Source: Paenibacillus sp. DCT19 (lineage in GTDB: Bacteria; Bacillota; Bacilli; Paenibacillales; Paenibacillaceae). Taken from it: DNA of 64,000 bases. The stretch lies in contig NZ_CP029639.1 in assembly GCF_003268635.1 (NCBI RefSeq), positions 2,801,501 through 2,865,500 on the forward strand, read 5' to 3'. Within the stretch, counting starts at the first letter, position 1; each line of letters begins with the position of its first letter. The position numbers and the translations under genes were made by a program. Positions 62,795 through 64,000 of the stretch are shown here, in pieces. The notes under the pieces are model-generated. The model saw only the letters and a list, made by a program, of their open reading frames with translations. It made no database searches and had not been told where the DNA came from.

Positions 62795-63670
62795 ATGAAG
62801 AGAACGAATCAGAACACAGTGAAACCTAAAATGGTGTTTATTGATATTGATGGTACGTTGGTAGATGATGAAGGGAACATTCCGTTATCAGCACGACAAG
62901 CTTGTCAAAAAGCACGCGAGAATGGGCATTTGCTTTATCTTTGTACAGGTCGTTCCAAGGCTGAGGTCTATGATGCGATCTGGGAAGTGGGGTTTGATGG
63001 CCTGATTGGTGCAGGCGGCGGTTATGTGGAATTTGGCGAACAGGTGTTATATCACAAAAAGGTTACAGTCGAAGCTGTACGCCAGATGGTTGATTTTTTC
63101 AACGAACATGACATTGATTTCTTTCTGGAATCGAACTCCGCACTTTATGGCAGCCGGAACCTGCAAGGTCACCTTGAGCGACGCATATATGGCGACATAG
63201 ATAATAATCCATTAGCACGAGCCAAAAAAGAGCAACAGCCTCATCCTTTTATTGCAGGGATCACCTATGGTGAAACAGATCTGTATAAGCAGGACGTCAA
63301 CAAGGTTTGTTTTCTGGAGAGTCCTTCAGTACCGTTTGAACGGATTAAACAGGAGTTTGATGGAAAGTTCGGTGTCATTCAATGCACTGTGCCCATCTTT
63401 GGAGAAGGTAGTGGAGAACTCACGATACTAGGTGTACACAAGGCTGCCGCGATCGCTGATCTGATCGATCATGTAGGGATAAGCCGAGAAGAGACCATTG
63501 CTATCGGTGATGGGATGAATGACGTGGAGATGTTAGAATTCTGTCATGTAGGCATTGCAATGGGCAATGCGAAACCTGGACTAAAAGCGATTGCAGACGA
63601 TGTCACGGGAACTGTCCAAGAGGATGGGTTATACCATAGCTTTGTGAAGTACGGGTTAATTATAGGGTAG
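62795..63670 (+). CDS. HAD superfamily hydrolase, Cof/YbiV type
   Basis: About 291 residues. Motif I is D17-I-D19-G-T-L (VFIDIDGTLVDD), motif II CTGRS, motif III K in HKAAAIADLID and motif IV GDGMNDVEML, with a C2-type cap in between. It is expected to dephosphorylate sugar phosphates or flavin-type phosphates. ATG 62795 has a weak GAGGG nearby; ATG 62780 in frame has none. It lies 50 bases after the SUKH gene. Confidence 0.9.
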   Translation: MKRTNQNTVKPKMVFIDIDGTLVDDEGNIPLSARQACQKARENGHLLYLCTGRSKAEVYDAIWEVGFDGLIGAGGGYVEFGEQVLYHKKVTVEAVRQMVDFFNEHDIDFFLESNSALYGSRNLQGHLERRIYGDIDNNPLARAKKEQQPHPFIAGITYGETDLYKQDVNKVCFLESPSVPFERIKQEFDGKFGVIQCTVPIFGEGSGELTILGVHKAAAIADLIDHVGISREETIAIGDGMNDVEMLEFCHVGIAMGNAKPGLKAIADDVTGTVQEDGLYHSFVKYGLIIG

Positions 63671-63753
63671 CTCCAGCTTTGTGGGTGTGGAGGAACAAAG
63701 ACCATTGAAGTCTAAGTGCACCCATATATGGTGAAAGGACGGTTGATGAATGA

Positions 63754-64000
63754 ATGTCGGATCTGATGAAAATGGAATTCGAAATTACGGCCTTTGGATT
63801 AGAAGGTCACGAGGGGTATTTCGAGGCTTATCGCCAGAATGAGATTGTTCACACAAAACTGGTATCGAGAGACACCACGTTAGGGGAAGTCGAAGTGGTC
63901 ATTAAGGAACTGATGGCAGAGATCCGTCAGGAATTCATTCAGCCACCAGAATACGTTAATGCCAAAGTCGTTTTGAGGGTGAAAAGCGAGAATGGAGAAT
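63754..64000 (+). CDS. Uncharacterised protein, 3' truncated by the window end
   Basis: 82 residues visible (MSDLMKMEFEITAFGLEGHE at the start, then mixed strands and helices); the frame is open at base 64000. I do not recognise a family. ATG 63766 and ATG 63772 are alternative starts; AAAGGA at 63734-63739 is rather far from 63754. Confidence 0.55.
   Translation, partial: MSDLMKMEFEITAFGLEGHEGYFEAYRQNEIVHTKLVSRDTTLGEVEVVIKELMAEIRQEFIQPPEYVNAKVVLRVKSENGE

Overview
The window looks like a chromosomal segment of a Gram-positive, spore-forming, facultatively anaerobic member of the Paenibacillaceae, most likely Paenibacillus. This rests on strong AGGAGG-type ribosome sites with frequent TTG/GTG starts, a CotF-type spore coat protein, an ECF41 sigma factor, many SUKH/LRR/ankyrin accessory genes, LicT/BglG-controlled beta-glucoside PTS operons and a class C group II intron. 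No database search was possible; the genus is inferred.

Layout. (1) 1-6.9 kb, nitrate/nitrite respiration: the 3' part of a NarK-type transporter carrying a C-terminal PAS domain, a cysteine-free Crp/Fnr regulator, a YwiC-like membrane protein, a ZIP-like metal transporter, a YlbF-family protein with a Cys-rich tail, a second, Cys-bearing Crp/Fnr regulator and a copper nitrite reductase (nirK). Three TGTGA-N6-TCACA-type boxes lie here, two with clear class II promoter geometry. A 164-bp MITE-like element lies between one box and nirK. (2) 7.0-13.3 kb, accessory genes: zinc-ribbon protein, two unknown proteins, two SUKH (SMI1/KNR4) proteins around a beta-propeller-like protein, a Gly/Pro/Tyr repeat protein and a leucine-rich-repeat protein. 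(3) 13.4-20.7 kb: cupin, AhpD-like protein plus ECF41 sigma factor with a recognisable cognate promoter, secreted protein, coat protein, DUF1361-type membrane protein and two serine hydrolases. (4) 21.0-26.2 kb: FtsX-type ABC permease/ATPase, TetR regulator with a perfect 19-bp palindromic operator, and an MFS exporter. (5) 26.3-33.8 kb: ankyrin protein, cupin, unknown protein, then MCP-CheW-CheA. (6) 33.8-38.6 kb: LysR regulator divergent from zwf-tal-gnd, the core of the pentose phosphate pathway. (7) 38.9-40.0 kb: membrane metallophosphoesterase. (8) 40.2-60.3 kb: sugar catabolism. Two antiterminator genes, three beta-glucoside PTS permeases and two 6-phospho-beta-glucosidases are preceded by six RAT-like leader elements; an AraC regulator, a GH78 rhamnosidase, an acyltransferase and a IIC intron are interleaved. 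(9) 60.3-64 kb: subtilisin-like protease, GNAT enzyme, SUKH protein, HAD hydrolase and a truncated gene.

How it works together (inference): low oxygen would act through the TGTGA-reading Crp/Fnr protein on metal transport, the YlbF-like protein and possibly nirK. Aryl-beta-glucosides would be imported and phosphorylated by the PTS permeases, cleaved by the GH1 enzymes, and would induce their own operons by antitermination, with CcpA repression likely at the first licT promoter. The glucose 6-phosphate produced could enter zwf-tal-gnd.

Quality warning. Twelve plus-strand genes are broken by 14 single-base losses. Thirteen lie in runs of the same base, mostly G, and the fourteenth is an AA doublet reduced to one A. 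In every case where both gene ends are visible, restoring the missing base gives one full-length protein. I read these as sequencing or assembly errors, not pseudogenes, and I annotate the restored spans.
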